Shown here in pieces: positions 1-12,700 of a stretch of 64,000 bases of DNA (position 1 is its first letter; each line of letters opens with the position of its first letter). Where the stretch lies: positions 1,599,020 through 1,663,019 of the forward strand of contig VXAY01003846.1 of NCBI GenBank assembly GCA_013399855.1. The letters run 5' to 3'. The position numbers were made by a program, and so were the translations under genes. The DNA is from Oxyruncus cristatus (Eukaryota; Chordata; Aves; Passeriformes; Cotingidae). A model generated the notes under the pieces. It saw nothing but the letters and a program-made list of their open reading frames with translations. It had not been told where the DNA came from and made no database searches.

Positions 1-3000
1 CTCTGGGATAATAGATTTCATTGCGTTGTAGTTATTTGCTTTCCACTTCTCTTTCATGAAACAATTTAATATCGAGTCCATATCAACTAGATGATTGAGC
101 ACCAAGGAAAAGAAACCTGGCCTGACGTTTGATTTTTCTGCATCGGGAGACTGATGAGATGACATTATAGTAAGTGGATAAAAATGGCACATAACCTCAG
201 TAGCTGAAATTGAATGAAAATTATTTTTAAAGTCAGGGAAAGATTATTTTTGTATTTCAAATGAAACATCCTTGGCTTTCAGCATGCTTGGGAAAGGACA
301 TGCAAAGCTGGAGTCAGGCTTTAGGTGCCAGAGGATATTCAAGAGAAGCAGTAGCTGATTTTTCTTTGCATTATTAGAACCATAGAGAAGCCTTTTTCTC
401 AACAGCAATAGAAGATCCTTCTTTTACTTATTCTCCTTTTAAGGGTTGGATCGCTTACTCCTACCTATAAGCATGGTTCTCTGGCATCAAGCTTTTGACT
501 GCAATTTACGACCTTCTTAGACAATTCATCATATATCCTGAAATATATGCTAACCATAGGATATATATTATGCATTTTTCTTTCAGGTGTTGCTCTTCAA
601 AAAAGTGTGACTTCATCCCAGTTCCAAAGCATTACCAAGAGAAAACAGTCCTTCAGGACACAGCCAGTCTGCTATTGTGCTATATATCTACATGAGGCAC
701 TGGAATTTGTTGGGGAGTAAAAATTTATTTTCAGAATATCTGCAAAAAATTTCAGCTTTCATTTAGCTTTGATTTTAAAATAACTAGTTCTAGTTTTATG
801 ACTTTATGGTGGTGAAGAGAAGTTTGAAAATATCAAAGAGTGTTTGATAGGCCATAGGTAAAGAGAAAAAAAACATATTTTGTGACACATTTTCAAGAAG
901 GGTCTCCATAGATGACAATCCATTGAGAAAGAGAGTAATGGTTTAAATATTTCTGTAACTTACTGTCAGACAGTATATTCAGTAAAAATAAAAGAGAACT
1001 TAAGAGGCTCTTCTAGAAGATGACAAACACAAACTAGTTCTCAGAGAAAACTGGAAATAGTCGGACCATTCTCAATAAATTAAAACATTTACTAGCACAG
1101 GTAGGTTTTCCAGAAGAACAAAAGCATTCCAAGAGTTCTCACACACAGCCTTTAATTTTTTTTTCTTTGTTTGTTGGTTTTAAAGGCTTAGAAGTTTTTT
1201 ATTGGACTTTCAGAAAGCACAGCCTGATTGTTAACAACAGTCTCTCTCTTTAGTCTAGTTTAAAGTTCACAAATTAATGCATTTATCAACAATAAAGCCT
1301 TCTACAAGTAAAAGACTGAAAATGGGTTTCAACAGGAATGTTTACATGAGTAAGTCTCCATATACATTAACATCTGCATCCAAAAGCTCTGGATAGATGT
1401 TTTCAATGCTAGGTATAATGCCTCATTAACATTTTCTTTCAAATCACTTAGCTTAATTTAATACTTTTCTTCATTTGATTTACTGCATGTTAGACATAAC
1501 CATGCTTCTGAAAGGCAAAAAAAGTAACATCTTGTCAGTTGAGGAGATAAGGTACATACACCCTGAATCAACTAAAGTTCTTCAGAAAACCAACAATCGC
1601 AACAGATCATATCTGTGAGAAATTAAAACTACATTGGTATGTTTATTTGTGTAATTCATTCAATTTTTATTCTCGCAAAAGGCTTTGAGTTAAAACCTGA
1701 GCATTATTTAACTGCAGGATCACTTGAACACTGATGGCAGAAATGCAAACTTCTATGCATTTTCCTATGCTACTGTCTACTGTCTTTTGAAGAGACTGTC
1801 TTGGAAATCAGTTTTCCGTATTTCTCATTTGCTGCATGAGTTCATCTTAGAAATATCGTTACATTTTTTTAATTCATATCCCAGTTTCAAATGCCTTTAT
1901 TTAATCATCAAGAGGTATGACCAATGAAAGCATGAGCTTCCTGTTGCTAGTCAGCAGTATCAGACCAGCCTCCTCAGCCTTGCATTGTTTTAGCCCCATT
2001 CTAGACAAAGCTGGCACATGCCAGTTTTTTTGAAGATCACCACTCCTTCTTTACTAGGGATAAATTGCACCCACAGAACTTAAGCTTTCACGGCATAACC
2101 AAAACCCAAGAAACCCTAACATTATCATTTCCTATGATTATTAATCTCTGCAATCTTATCACAGCATGTAAAATTCTGAAAGAAACAGGAACCACTTCCT
2201 CCAAATCACAAAGGAAGGCTGTGCTTTCTCCCAGAAGAAGTCCTGTATTGTAGTGTTCCCTGAACTTCTCTTAACAGTCAGACCCATCTCTTCTGGGAGA
2301 AACCACAGAGTCCTAGGAAGATCCTTGCACACAGCAGGTCTTTCCAGTGAAAGAAAAATGGTTATTTACCAGAGAAATGCAAAGCCTGAAAAGTTCTGAC
2401 TAGAATAAACTTTATTCAGCAGTTTGGGTAGGTTTTTAGAACTCAGGTAACGAAAAGGACCTGCATGCTTTCAAAAACATACATCTGGTCTTGGACTGTA
2501 AAATGGATGCATCACTTTTACCGTACAACCTGAGAAAGGAAAAACCTCTGTAGAAAAGATGCCAGGTACTACCTACAGAATAAAATCACAGACCACAAAA
2601 TACCCACCACTCAATTTAGCTCCTTTGGGCTGTATAATTGGACCAGTAGACTTTTTTTTTTTCTTGTAGTCTTTGATGATATAAATACCACTTTTTTTCC
2701 ACAAGGAAATAAAATAAAAAGTCCATTAAGTTTTACCTTTTTTTGTTGACGTTCAGAAAAAAATTCTCAAAGCAGAAAATCAAAAAGGTCCTCCATGCTT
2801 TCCAGTTGTCTTTTCATATCATCTAGGCATTATCTTCTAGATGGACATTATACAGTAAGAAGTAGAATATACACAAAACAGAAAAATTCTTTTATTTTTT
2901 TTTTTTCAGTATCCTCATTTAACAGGACAAACTGTAGTAAGGTTCATTTTCAGTATTTTTAGAACAATATTGTCTTCTTTAAAGATGACTTGTTGGCTGT

Positions 3001-4939
3001 TAAAGAATACCAAGTTTTACCATTCATTGCTTACTCTCTCTCTTGGACTGATTTTTTGTTTGTTTGTTTTTAACTTTTTGCCACAAAATTTACAGTATAA
3101 GAACTGTTTTCTTTTTTTACAAAATTATAAAGAATACATCTACTCTCCCATTATTTTTCTCCATAAATATACGTCTTCAGAAGAATTTCAATAAGGATAT
3201 TCCAAGGACTGAGTCCTGGTTGTTGGAATACATTGTAAATTCATTCTAATTTTTATCAGCTACTTCTAGAATTAACAATTCTATACTTTGCTGTTCCCTG
3301 TTGGCTAAAAAAATATCCTTTAAACATAAAAACAAAATGCACACCTGAATTTGAGACATGAAGTTTACTGTTCTGAACATAGACACAAGCTAACACCAGT
3401 ATGTCTTCCTGTCCCAAGCAGGATAGAGCACCTGTAGCCTAACCAGCACCCAATTCTTTAATTTTCAAAAAGACTGTAGGGCTGAGCAGCAGGAAACACG
3501 GAAGAGGATGGTGAACTTGAAAATCTGTAGCGTTTCTGAAATACATTGGTTAGTGAAATCTGTTTGTTATTTCTGATTTGAATAGCAAGAGGGACTAACA
3601 TCACTACAAACAACCCAAACTTTGACATTTACCTGCAGATACAAGGACAGTTTTAGTGTAGTTTGCCCAAGAAAGATATGGAACTTGTATCTTCCAAGAA
3701 TTCAAAGAATAGCAACAATAACTATGCTTCTGTAAGACTTAAAGAGACTTAAAATTTAAAGATAGTAACTTTCACATGCTGTTACTATCTTTGAAGTAAA
3801 TGAGAATATTTTCAGGTGAAAGTTTAAGCATCCTTAAGTCAATAGTTTCTATTGTCCCAAGCCATGCCCAGAGCAGGAAAAACAGAAAATCAGCAGTCCA
3901 AGTAATTGATTTAAACCATAGAAAAAAATTCCTAAACTGTTCCCATTTACTTACATGTGTGTGTTGTTTTTATTTTAGAAAAAAAAAGGAGAGGTTAAAG
4001 AATCAGCAACTTTATTATTAATTCAATATTTTCCAATTATTTTACTTTACTTTTCAAAAGTCCTACTTTTAGAAGAGCTGAACAGTTAGCCTCACATCCC
4101 AGTGACAATGGCAAAAAAAAAATAAACAAAACCAACGACAAGAAAACCCACCCACACTTGAAAAGAATATTCTTTTACAAAAAAACTACAAGTTTTTTTT
4201 ATGTTGAAACTGAAGACATCAATTGAACTTTTAAAAGAACACTTACAGAGCCTAAGGTGACATGATTAAGTCAATTAACAAACATCTCTAAAGTCACAGA
4301 AGCAAAATGTCTCCCTACAAGCAGGACAAGAACTCCAGAAAAATCTGCTGATTCCTAATAAGGTTAAAACTCTCTAAAAATGTTTTAAAGTAGATAGGTG
4401 AACTAGGAAAAGAAGTTAAAAAAAAGAAAAACAAACAAAAAAAACCCCACAACCAATTATATCAGTAGATAAATCTGACCAAAACGGTGTCATGCAAAAA
4501 AAATCTCAGGAAAACTGAGCAGAAAAGGTGTCAGAGGAAAGGGGTCCACATCCAGAAAAACTTTGTATCAGAAGCTGTAGTGAGTGATAGCAGGTTTCAT
4601 AACCTCAAAGTTCAGGAGTCTGCCTTTTTCCCCCCACAGTTCTTGTAAAGGCTCCTCCATGAGGAGATCAAGAAGATATATTTCTAGAAAAAATAAAATT
4701 GATCATTCAAATCCTTCTCTATGCATTGCATTTCAAACAATACCAAGGATATATTCATGTGAACACTTTGAAAAATAATCTTTGCTGACTTTCACTGTCC
4801 CCCTGGAAAATGACCAGGAGAACCTTACACTGACTAAAACTTCCAAGAACTCATTAACCCTATAATTATAAGTGAAAAAAATACAGTTGCTACTGCTCCT
4901 AACTTATTATGCTGTGTACTGGGTTGCACTGTACAATGT
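1..4939. other. Non-coding AT-rich DNA, no gene seen
   Basis: Only short unsupported reading frames (under 75 codons), T- and A-runs (for example near 2890-2905) and one A/C-rich tract. No splice-flanked conserved frame, repeat element or RNA gene was recognised. Confidence 0.6.
4407..4452. repeat. A/C-rich low-complexity tract
   Basis: AAAAAAAAGAAAAACAAACAAAAAAAACCCC-type sequence, similar in style to the tracts at 27.0, 36.9, 39.8 and 58.3 kb. Confidence 0.75.
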
Positions 4940-4944
4940 CTAGA
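4940..4944. repeat. Target-site duplication, left copy (CTAGA)
   Basis: Identical to 6401-6405 on the other side of the solo LTR. Five-bp duplications are typical of several retroviral integrase classes. Confidence 0.85.
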
Positions 4945-6400
4945 TGTCATGGTTTCAGCCTTTGTGCTTTCTGCACAGTATTATCAACCTATAAATTTTG
5001 CTAATTGGTAGGAAGATTTTGCACAGACAAAACAGATCACTTTGAAATGGGGGTAATACTAAGATTTATTGCTACACTACAGACACTAAGGGGAATACTT
5101 ACATATATACATATATACATACAACTCTAACTAGTTTTCTTATAATAGCACACTTATATATGTACAAATGCCCCCCCCCTCCTCTTCTTCAAAAACAGTC
5201 CAGAGGAAGAATGAGAAGGGAGGAAAAAAAAAAGTCTTTAAGGTAACAGTTCCATATCTCTGTAGTTCGAACCTCTCTCTCTTCACTGGAATGCAGAGAA
5301 GTTTACTCCCACCTTGCTGCTTGCTTACAGCTGCTGAGGGTTTTTTATCATGTCGTCACTACAAGATTCAGGGCTCTATGGAGGTTTCTTCCACGAGGAG
5401 TTTCAGGGGGGTTTCTTTTGTCTCACCACCCCTCGCCGGGATCACAGGGGTTCTGGGTCTCTTTGGCTCAGTCCACACCCAAGAACACTTTCTGATGCTG
5501 TGCTTTGCTGCTTGTAGCTTCTTCTCTTTTGCCCTCTGGAATTCTCCTGACTTTCTGCTTCTGGCCAGACGCCCAATCTTGGCTCTCGGCCGCGGCTGGT
5601 TACTCCAACTTCACCACCGCTCTCCACTCGCCATTACACCTGGTCCACGCTCGCACCAGGCCCCTCCTACGGGGGGGCTTCGTGTAAGGCTTATCTTTTG
5701 GACAAAGTCCCAAAGTCATCAGAGGCACATGGCCTCTCAAAGGAGAATTCACTTCTTTTCCATTCTGTGGCTACAATTTCTCTGTAGCCTGCTGCATACA
5801 GCTCTTGACTCCAAGCCATCGCTGCCCTCCCCGGACTATCCAGGCCTCCGGAGGAAGAACTCACACGAAAGTCCCTTTTCTCCACATCATTTCCACAGGT
5901 GGCAGGGGTTTAGTTTTAAAGTCTTTTCCCCTGCTGGAGGGAGAGAGGCGGGGGAAGGACTCCCCCATACCTCTGCACTTTCTCCACCGACCTTGGCAGC
6001 TGCTTTGTTATCTCTTGCTTTCTGCCGCTCCTCTCAGAGCTGGAACTCCTTCTGTCTCAGCCGAGCAGTTTTCCCTGGAGTTTTCTTCTCCCCTCTGTTA
6101 CATGCTTTGGCCAGAGGTTTCAGTGCCATGCCTGCCCCTGGCCCAAGGCCAGGGGCGGAGGGCTCTGGCCCCCCACTCGGGGAGGCCTCGCCGCCTCCTC
6201 ACTTACATCATGGCTCCGAATTTCTCTCTGCGCCACACACCACTACAACAACGACAACAACCCTTCTTTTCCAGTTTGTGTTAAATTATGTAATTTGTAG
6301 AGACGTCACAGAAGTCTCTAATTGGCTACCTAGCCGGAATTTCACCTGGAACTAACCATCTTCTACTCTAAAACTGAGGGGGATGGGCTAAACCATGACA
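4945..6400 (-). mobile_element. Solo LTR of an avian endogenous retrovirus (complete, with target duplication)
   Basis: A 1456-bp block, much richer in GC than its surroundings, begins TGTCATGGTTTCAGCC and ends GGGCTAAACCATGACA, so the ends are TG...CA and form an inverted repeat of about 15 bp. The flanks carry a perfect 5-bp duplication, CTAGA, at 4940-4944 and 6401-6405. In the minus orientation there is a TATATAAG box (5153-5160) and, about 85 bases later, an AATAAA signal (5065-5070), giving a long GC-rich U3, a short R and roughly 100 bp of U5. No internal gag/pol sequence or second LTR is seen, so this is a solo LTR left by recombination. The segment around the AATAAA resembles LTRs I recall from other bird genomes; the family name is not assigned. 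Confidence 0.88.
5065..5070 (-). terminator. LTR polyadenylation signal (AATAAA)
   Basis: TTTATT on the plus strand lies downstream of the minus-strand TATATAAG box of the LTR, at the position expected for the R-region signal. Confidence 0.6.
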
Positions 6401-6405
6401 CTAGA
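6401..6405. repeat. Target-site duplication, right copy (CTAGA)
   Basis: Matches 4940-4944 exactly and immediately follows the terminal CA of the LTR. Confidence 0.85.
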
Positions 6406-9400
6406 AAGTTTGATAAGGGCAGTATATAAAACTATCAGCTCATACTTAGCTTCTTTGCTCCATGGGATGGAGTTGTCCTGCTGAGATAACATTACATATT
6501 GCCCCAATAAGCTTATAGGTATGATATAACCACATGTAAATGCTTCAGCACAAGGAGAATATTAATTATTATTGCATGTTAATGAATCTGGAAACACTTT
6601 TCCAAACAGTCTTTCCTACATCTGCTTTTCATGTTTCCCCACTCCTTATGCGAATACCATTTTGGCTAACCTAGCACCAAGCCATTCTAGTTGCCAGCAG
6701 CAGCTGCACTCCCAGCACCATCCTCTAAGTGAAAACAGCTTTACAAATGCCACGGTTCTGCTTTCCCATTGCTATCTGCGATGAAATGGTTACAACAGAC
6801 TGTGGATGAAACTCCACTTCTGCAGAAGTAAGATCTCCAAATGCTTGGCAGTGTTTAGGATGACACTCTCTGATGTTAACCTTCCAAAACCAGCACCTTC
6901 CACACTACAATACGCTGTGCTATTGTAGTGACCTTCACAATAGATTTCTGCAGACAAACTTTAGCTTAGATCTCAGGTGCTGTTTTCCAACGTCCCAGAC
7001 CTAATAACACAGTTATTGTGAATGCCAGCAGAGATATATGTTTGAAAGCAGGGTAATGCAGAGGAGTCTCCAGGTGAATAAACACTACGGACCCTTTCCT
7101 AACACGATGAATCCAGTCAATACCTTGAGTGCTTTAGCGGATGGTATCTGCATGCCAGGAAGCTGGGAGCAGTTTCACAGTTTTGTGTGATCTGTTGCTC
7201 TGCACCAGTGTGCTTATCTGAGCAGTTAACCCGGAGTATGAAGCCTCATCTGCCCTTTCCTTCAGTGTGCAAGTCACTTTCTTGCAGGCAGTCAAGATTA
7301 TTTAGCTATTATGTGTGGCAAGATGATTGAAAGCCTAGGAGACCTACTTTCGGCAGGTCAGCCCCAGTGTTGCAAGAGGTGCCCGTAGGAATTCACATGC
7401 AAATAGCTTTAGAAATGACTGATGGTGATGAAGGGGGGAAGGGTGGAATTGCTGTTGACATGGCAAGGTCCCACATATCCATGAGAATAAAGACAGCATA
7501 AGAATTACACACATTTAGACCTTAGCATTATTCATACCCATCACCTCTCACTATTGTAGGAAAGCAAACCACAATCAGTGATTCAGCAGCACTGGCCCTC
7601 CACGAACAGGCACTCCTGCTGAATGCAAATGCAACAAACAATGAGTAATTTCAGCTCAGCTTTGTGCTTATTCTCCTTGGGAGAGAAACTGGCTTTTCCA
7701 CTCGCACAGCATAACTGAAATATTTTCTTCAGTTCAACACTTAGTAGTGCAACCAAAATTCTTAAATGATTCTGCTCTTGCTACGGCCACTGTTCACAGC
7801 TACAGGGACACACAGGAGAACTAGCAAGGGATGCTGTTTTGAAGAGACAGACACTTAAGCAGCACCAGTTCAGTTAATTTCCTTTCCTTACAACAGGCAT
7901 CCTTTGAATGTGTTGAGGTGTATCGTTTGTTAACAAATGTCAACCCCTTATTATGAATCTTGACCACTGATATGGTAGGGAATTTCCTGGTCTTTTGGCT
8001 GATTTAAAAAATACCTGGAGTTGGAAAAAACAAACACATTTCCTGCTGGATGTTTGTAAGGAGCACAGTATGTTGCATTGAAAGAGGGTGCAAAGTAGCT
8101 GAACAAAAGGCAAGGACTGATGGGGAATCCATCATCTACACTTTTGTCCACAGTAATATCGATCAAATAATCTACACAGATTACATTATATTATCAATCA
8201 TTTGAAGTCTTCAGAAGGAGACATCTGGCATTAAGTAAAATATTCCTGCCCTATCTGCCCTAGCCATGAGAACCAAGATGTCTGTAGGAAATGCAGGGTG
8301 AAATTTTATAGACGATCATAATGGTCTGACTGCTGTTCACACTTCTTACCTCCTCCTGCATCCCACAGGGAAATCCAGTGTACTTTTGTTAGTTTACCTT
8401 TATCAAGAGTCAAAAAGTTGCTAAGGAATTTAGTTTCCCTTTAGCATTTAACAGACTCTCCCTCTACCCTCTTCATTGAGCAGCTGTTCGTGTTAAACTA
8501 GAGGCATACTAAAGTAAAATTCACCCTTGAGAGGCATACAGAAAAACCAAGTGAGAAGTATGCAAGAGGGCTCTGGAAAGGACAGAATGTAATGAAACAG
8601 CATTTGGAAATCCAGAATGGAAGGTGTAATTATACTATAATTATAAGTGTGTATGTCCAGTTTACAGGTCTAATAAAACCTCAGCAAAGTCGACTTGATC
8701 TGTTAGACCATATTTCTACTACAACAAAATTTCAGGTAGGAAATTCAGAAGCCAATGACAGAATTAGAACCAAACAACTACCATATTTGATTAGGAAAAA
8801 AAATCATGCCAGAGGCAGATATAATATCAGTTTTCAAATTAAAATAAGGCAGCAAGCAATTATTTTTCATGGCCACTAGGAACAGGGAAACAAGACCTTT
8901 AGCTTAATTTGTGATAACTAACACTCAGCTTAACTACTAGAATGGATTCTGAAGGCACTGAGAAAGTGATGAAACACTACGTTTAGACTATCTAGGGAGA
9001 CTGGAAGATCATCCCTGAAGGTTTTCAAGAGCAGACACTAGTAGAACATGTATTAGGGAGGGCTGGGTCCACTTGACCTCACACCAGCACGGAGGCATAG
9101 ATTAATCGGTCCCTGGCATTCTCCTCAGCACACAGCTCCAGACTTTGCAGAAAAGACAGAGAACAGAAAGAACAAAGCAAGTTTCTGTTCTTCCTTTTTC
9201 TTCAAGGGAACACAATATGCCTGTCTCTGCTATCAAGGTATTTTTTAAAGCAGTCAGCAAACTCTGACTACTTTCAACATTGTTGCTGAAGAAGAGAACG
9301 GAAATTTCTGCTATGATTTCAAGTCATTTTCTACCACACACTCCTCCTCATTAATCAAGAATGAGCTTCAGTGCACACTTACACCATAGATTTCAACTCT

Positions 9401-9706
9401 TTTTTGCAAACATTGCAGGGAAACATTGTGAAGCCATCAAGGAGTTTGTCTTAAATAAGGTCTGTCTCATTTAAAAGTTCTGAAAAAAAATTAATAAAAT
9501 AAGAATCAGTAAATTTCAGTCTTGCTCCATTGTATACTAGCATTGGCACAAAAGAAACTGCAGCTGCCCCAGGACTGGAGCTTCTTCTCTGAGGATATAC
9601 ATATGGAAGCTAAACTGGGGGGGACCACACACACAAAAAATTAAATTAAGTCATTTTAGCTTTCTTTCATGAAGTTAATCATAAACCTACAGTTTAAAAA
9701 AAACCC

Positions 9707-9721
9707 AAAAAACAACAACAA

Positions 9722-9760
<39 letters not shown>
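9707..9760. repeat. (CAA)n and 38-base poly-A tract
   Basis: AACAACAACAACA leads into an uninterrupted A run (9723-9760). No LINE or processed-gene body is recognised upstream, so I call it simple sequence rather than a retrocopy tail. Confidence 0.9.
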
Positions 9761-9762
<2 letters not shown>

Positions 9763-12700
9763 ACAACGTTTATCTTGCCAACAGCAAGGAAGGAGAAACA
9801 GAAATAGTTTATACTATCTTGACTAACTGCAATTGGGAGGGAAGTGTTCAGGCCCATAGTGAAGATAAACAGCTCTGTTCTGAGCTCATTATTTGTAATC
9901 AGAAAAAGGTATTTAAGTCAGTCCCTTTCTGTCTCTTTTACACACTTCAATTTGAAGTTACATACATCCTTTGGCCTATGTAGATGTATCCTGTGGATCT
10001 CTAGTACTTGCATAGCATTCCAAACCACTATACCATTACAAAATTAATTTTCTATCTCATCCAAACCAGAGCTTTCAAGTTATCCTTCCAACAGGACTTA
10101 AGATCAAACATACCTAAAGTAATTCAGCAGAACTTGCACATTCCTTGCCACTTATATCAGGATCTCCAAGAACATTTGCTTTCCCTTTTTTCACTGTTGC
10201 TTCAAGCAGAGTTCCCAGCACTTTACTGTGTTACCTGATGATTTCATGCCTTTTCCTGCGGTTTTCCCTTTGCCCTGACCTCCTGCCCTGTCACCCACAA
10301 CTAACATGCATTTCTTTTGGAGTTTCAGCTCTGGGCCACCCCCTTTGCCTATGTCAGGAGCCAGAACTTCCAAAAAGTTCTCCTACCTTGCAGCTTCAGT
10401 TCAACCCCACGCCTTTCCCACCACTGGCACAAAGCATACTAAACATGTGCAAGTACAAAAATCACAGCAACCCTCTTGCGCCTACACCTATATAACAAAT
10501 ATGTGCTTTACATATATTACATAGGCAAACGTTTATAATTTGTTTTCCTTGGTTTCTAGTAATTTTAAAAGTCCTAGAGTAATAGTTTTTTAGGATCTTC
10601 TCTGCAATGAGAAAGAAAACCATACACATGAAAAAACACACCTAACACCAAGATTTCTAAATTCCAGGTTTGTGTTTTAAGAAATTTATTAATATTGGAG
10701 ATTTTTCATAGCTGAGTTATATCACTGAAGCTTACTATAATACTAAAACATTTGGGGTTTAGGTTTATATGGTAAAACATCTTCAAACTAAACTTCTACA
10801 GTGATGTAAACATGGCCCTGCTAGGCAGGAGATCCACTCTGTGGTTTGTTTTCAGTTAGGTAAGCATTAGGGAAGTCATTATCCTGACAGGAACAGCTCT
10901 ATTCTGATCCAAATGGCATCAATCTGTTCTAGCCTTAAAAAGCAGAGAGGTCAGTAAACTGGTAGAAAGAATGCTAAAACAAATGTTATTAATAATTAAC
11001 TGATCAAGAAATTTACAGCAGGGGAATGAAAAATGTTGACTATACACTCAAATTAGCCAATTTCCTTGTGAAGGAGGACATGCAGTATCTTAATCACAAG
11101 CCCCCTTTTATAAAGGCGAGTGTTAGCATGAAGCATTCATATTTCTCACAAGTATCCTCAAACATTTGGTAGCTCAGCAAAATACAGAGGGATGGGCATT
11201 AAAATTATCCATCAGAAATAGAGAAAGAATTACTTTATTTCTGCACACCTGTCTCTAGCCCATCTCTGTTTTCAACACACAGGATACATAAGGTTTATAT
11301 TTTTAACCATAAGCCTCAGGTGGCAAGTGATGGCTTTCAGAGTGATGGGCAAACAGCATTCCATTCCTAGGGGAGCGGCCACCTCTCCTAACAGGGCTCT
11401 GGATAGTTCAGTACCTGGCCCTGTAATTAATGGGGAAAAGAGGTGAAAGACTATCCCTTCCATCTGAGCCAGTCTAGGACTGGTAACTCATGATGCCTGC
11501 ATTGAGCGAGGGTTTCTGTTGACAGATATTAGCCAAGAACTCCTTGGCATGCAGGCATGACTGCCAGGAGCATGCCTGAACTCGAACAGAGGGTTGCCCA
11601 CAGTAATTCAGAACTAATTTATTTACATCTACACCTCTCTGGAAACAAATAAAAGATTATCACTTCAGTGAACATTGCTTCACTTGAAATCAGCAGACCC
11701 TGTTTGTGCAAAGAGGCTTGCAAGGCTACACAACAAAAACAAGAGAAAGAATGCACATTCCTTTACTGTGCCAGCAATGATTACAAATAAAGGCAAAAAA
11801 AACCCCAAAACAGAATAACAGTTGGATGGCCTTCTGAGTTTGAACTGCTGCCAGTTACTACATCTTGAATTAAATTGGCAGAGTTTCACCTATGAAGAGT
11901 TTTGCTATGCAAACTACACTCAATTTCACACATAGGTCTTATGGGAGTCCTTGGCTCCTTTCATGCTTGACACTTCTAGCAGTGACCCAGATGCCTGAAC
12001 CAGCTAGTATGGCCAAAATATTGCTCCTGATCACTTAAAAGAAAGTGCTTTTTTAATGGAGCTGTCACCAAGATCAAGGATTAAACCTTGTTTCTAAAAT
12101 GAAGCTCTGCTGCCTTTCCAGCATAGGATACAGCAGGAAGCTGTGGCCTTCTGCTTGGGTCCCAGCTGGGCGTTGCCGTGGGGCTGAGTGTGTGAGGCCA
12201 TTGGCCCCCTGCACAACCTGCTGCACTTTGTGCAGGGCGTTTACACCCAGCACGCTGGCTATGATAATTTTTCAGCAAGCTGAGGAACACACAGGATTTT
12301 CCTTTAAGCCCCAGCTACTACATGTGGTGGGAATAAAAAACCCACCAAGCCTCTGACACTGTATTTCAGGTTTACTGCGTCTTTCAAGTTGGGGAGGTGC
12401 ACTGAAACAATGCAAAGCTCCCGGGTTTCCAACAATACAATTACAAGACAAAAGGCAAGCCTTGTGCTAATTACATGTTCACCTGACTCGGGAAGTCAGA
12501 GGTCTAAGGACAAAACCCAAGCAACCAGTGACTCAGTAGGACAAGCATCTGCCTCCTGCCCAATGCTTCACTGCCGAGACCACAAGAACAGGTCTTCCTC
12601 AGCACCCTCTGCCTTAATTGGTCCTGTCCCTTCACGTTTAACACTGAAATGTTCTGCTCATGAACCATCAGGGGAAAGCTTAACCTAAGCCAGTGACATA

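Noticed and set aside
9707..9760. Poly-A as the tail of a processed pseudogene
   Set aside because: No coding-like or LINE-like body precedes it, and no flanking duplication is visible.
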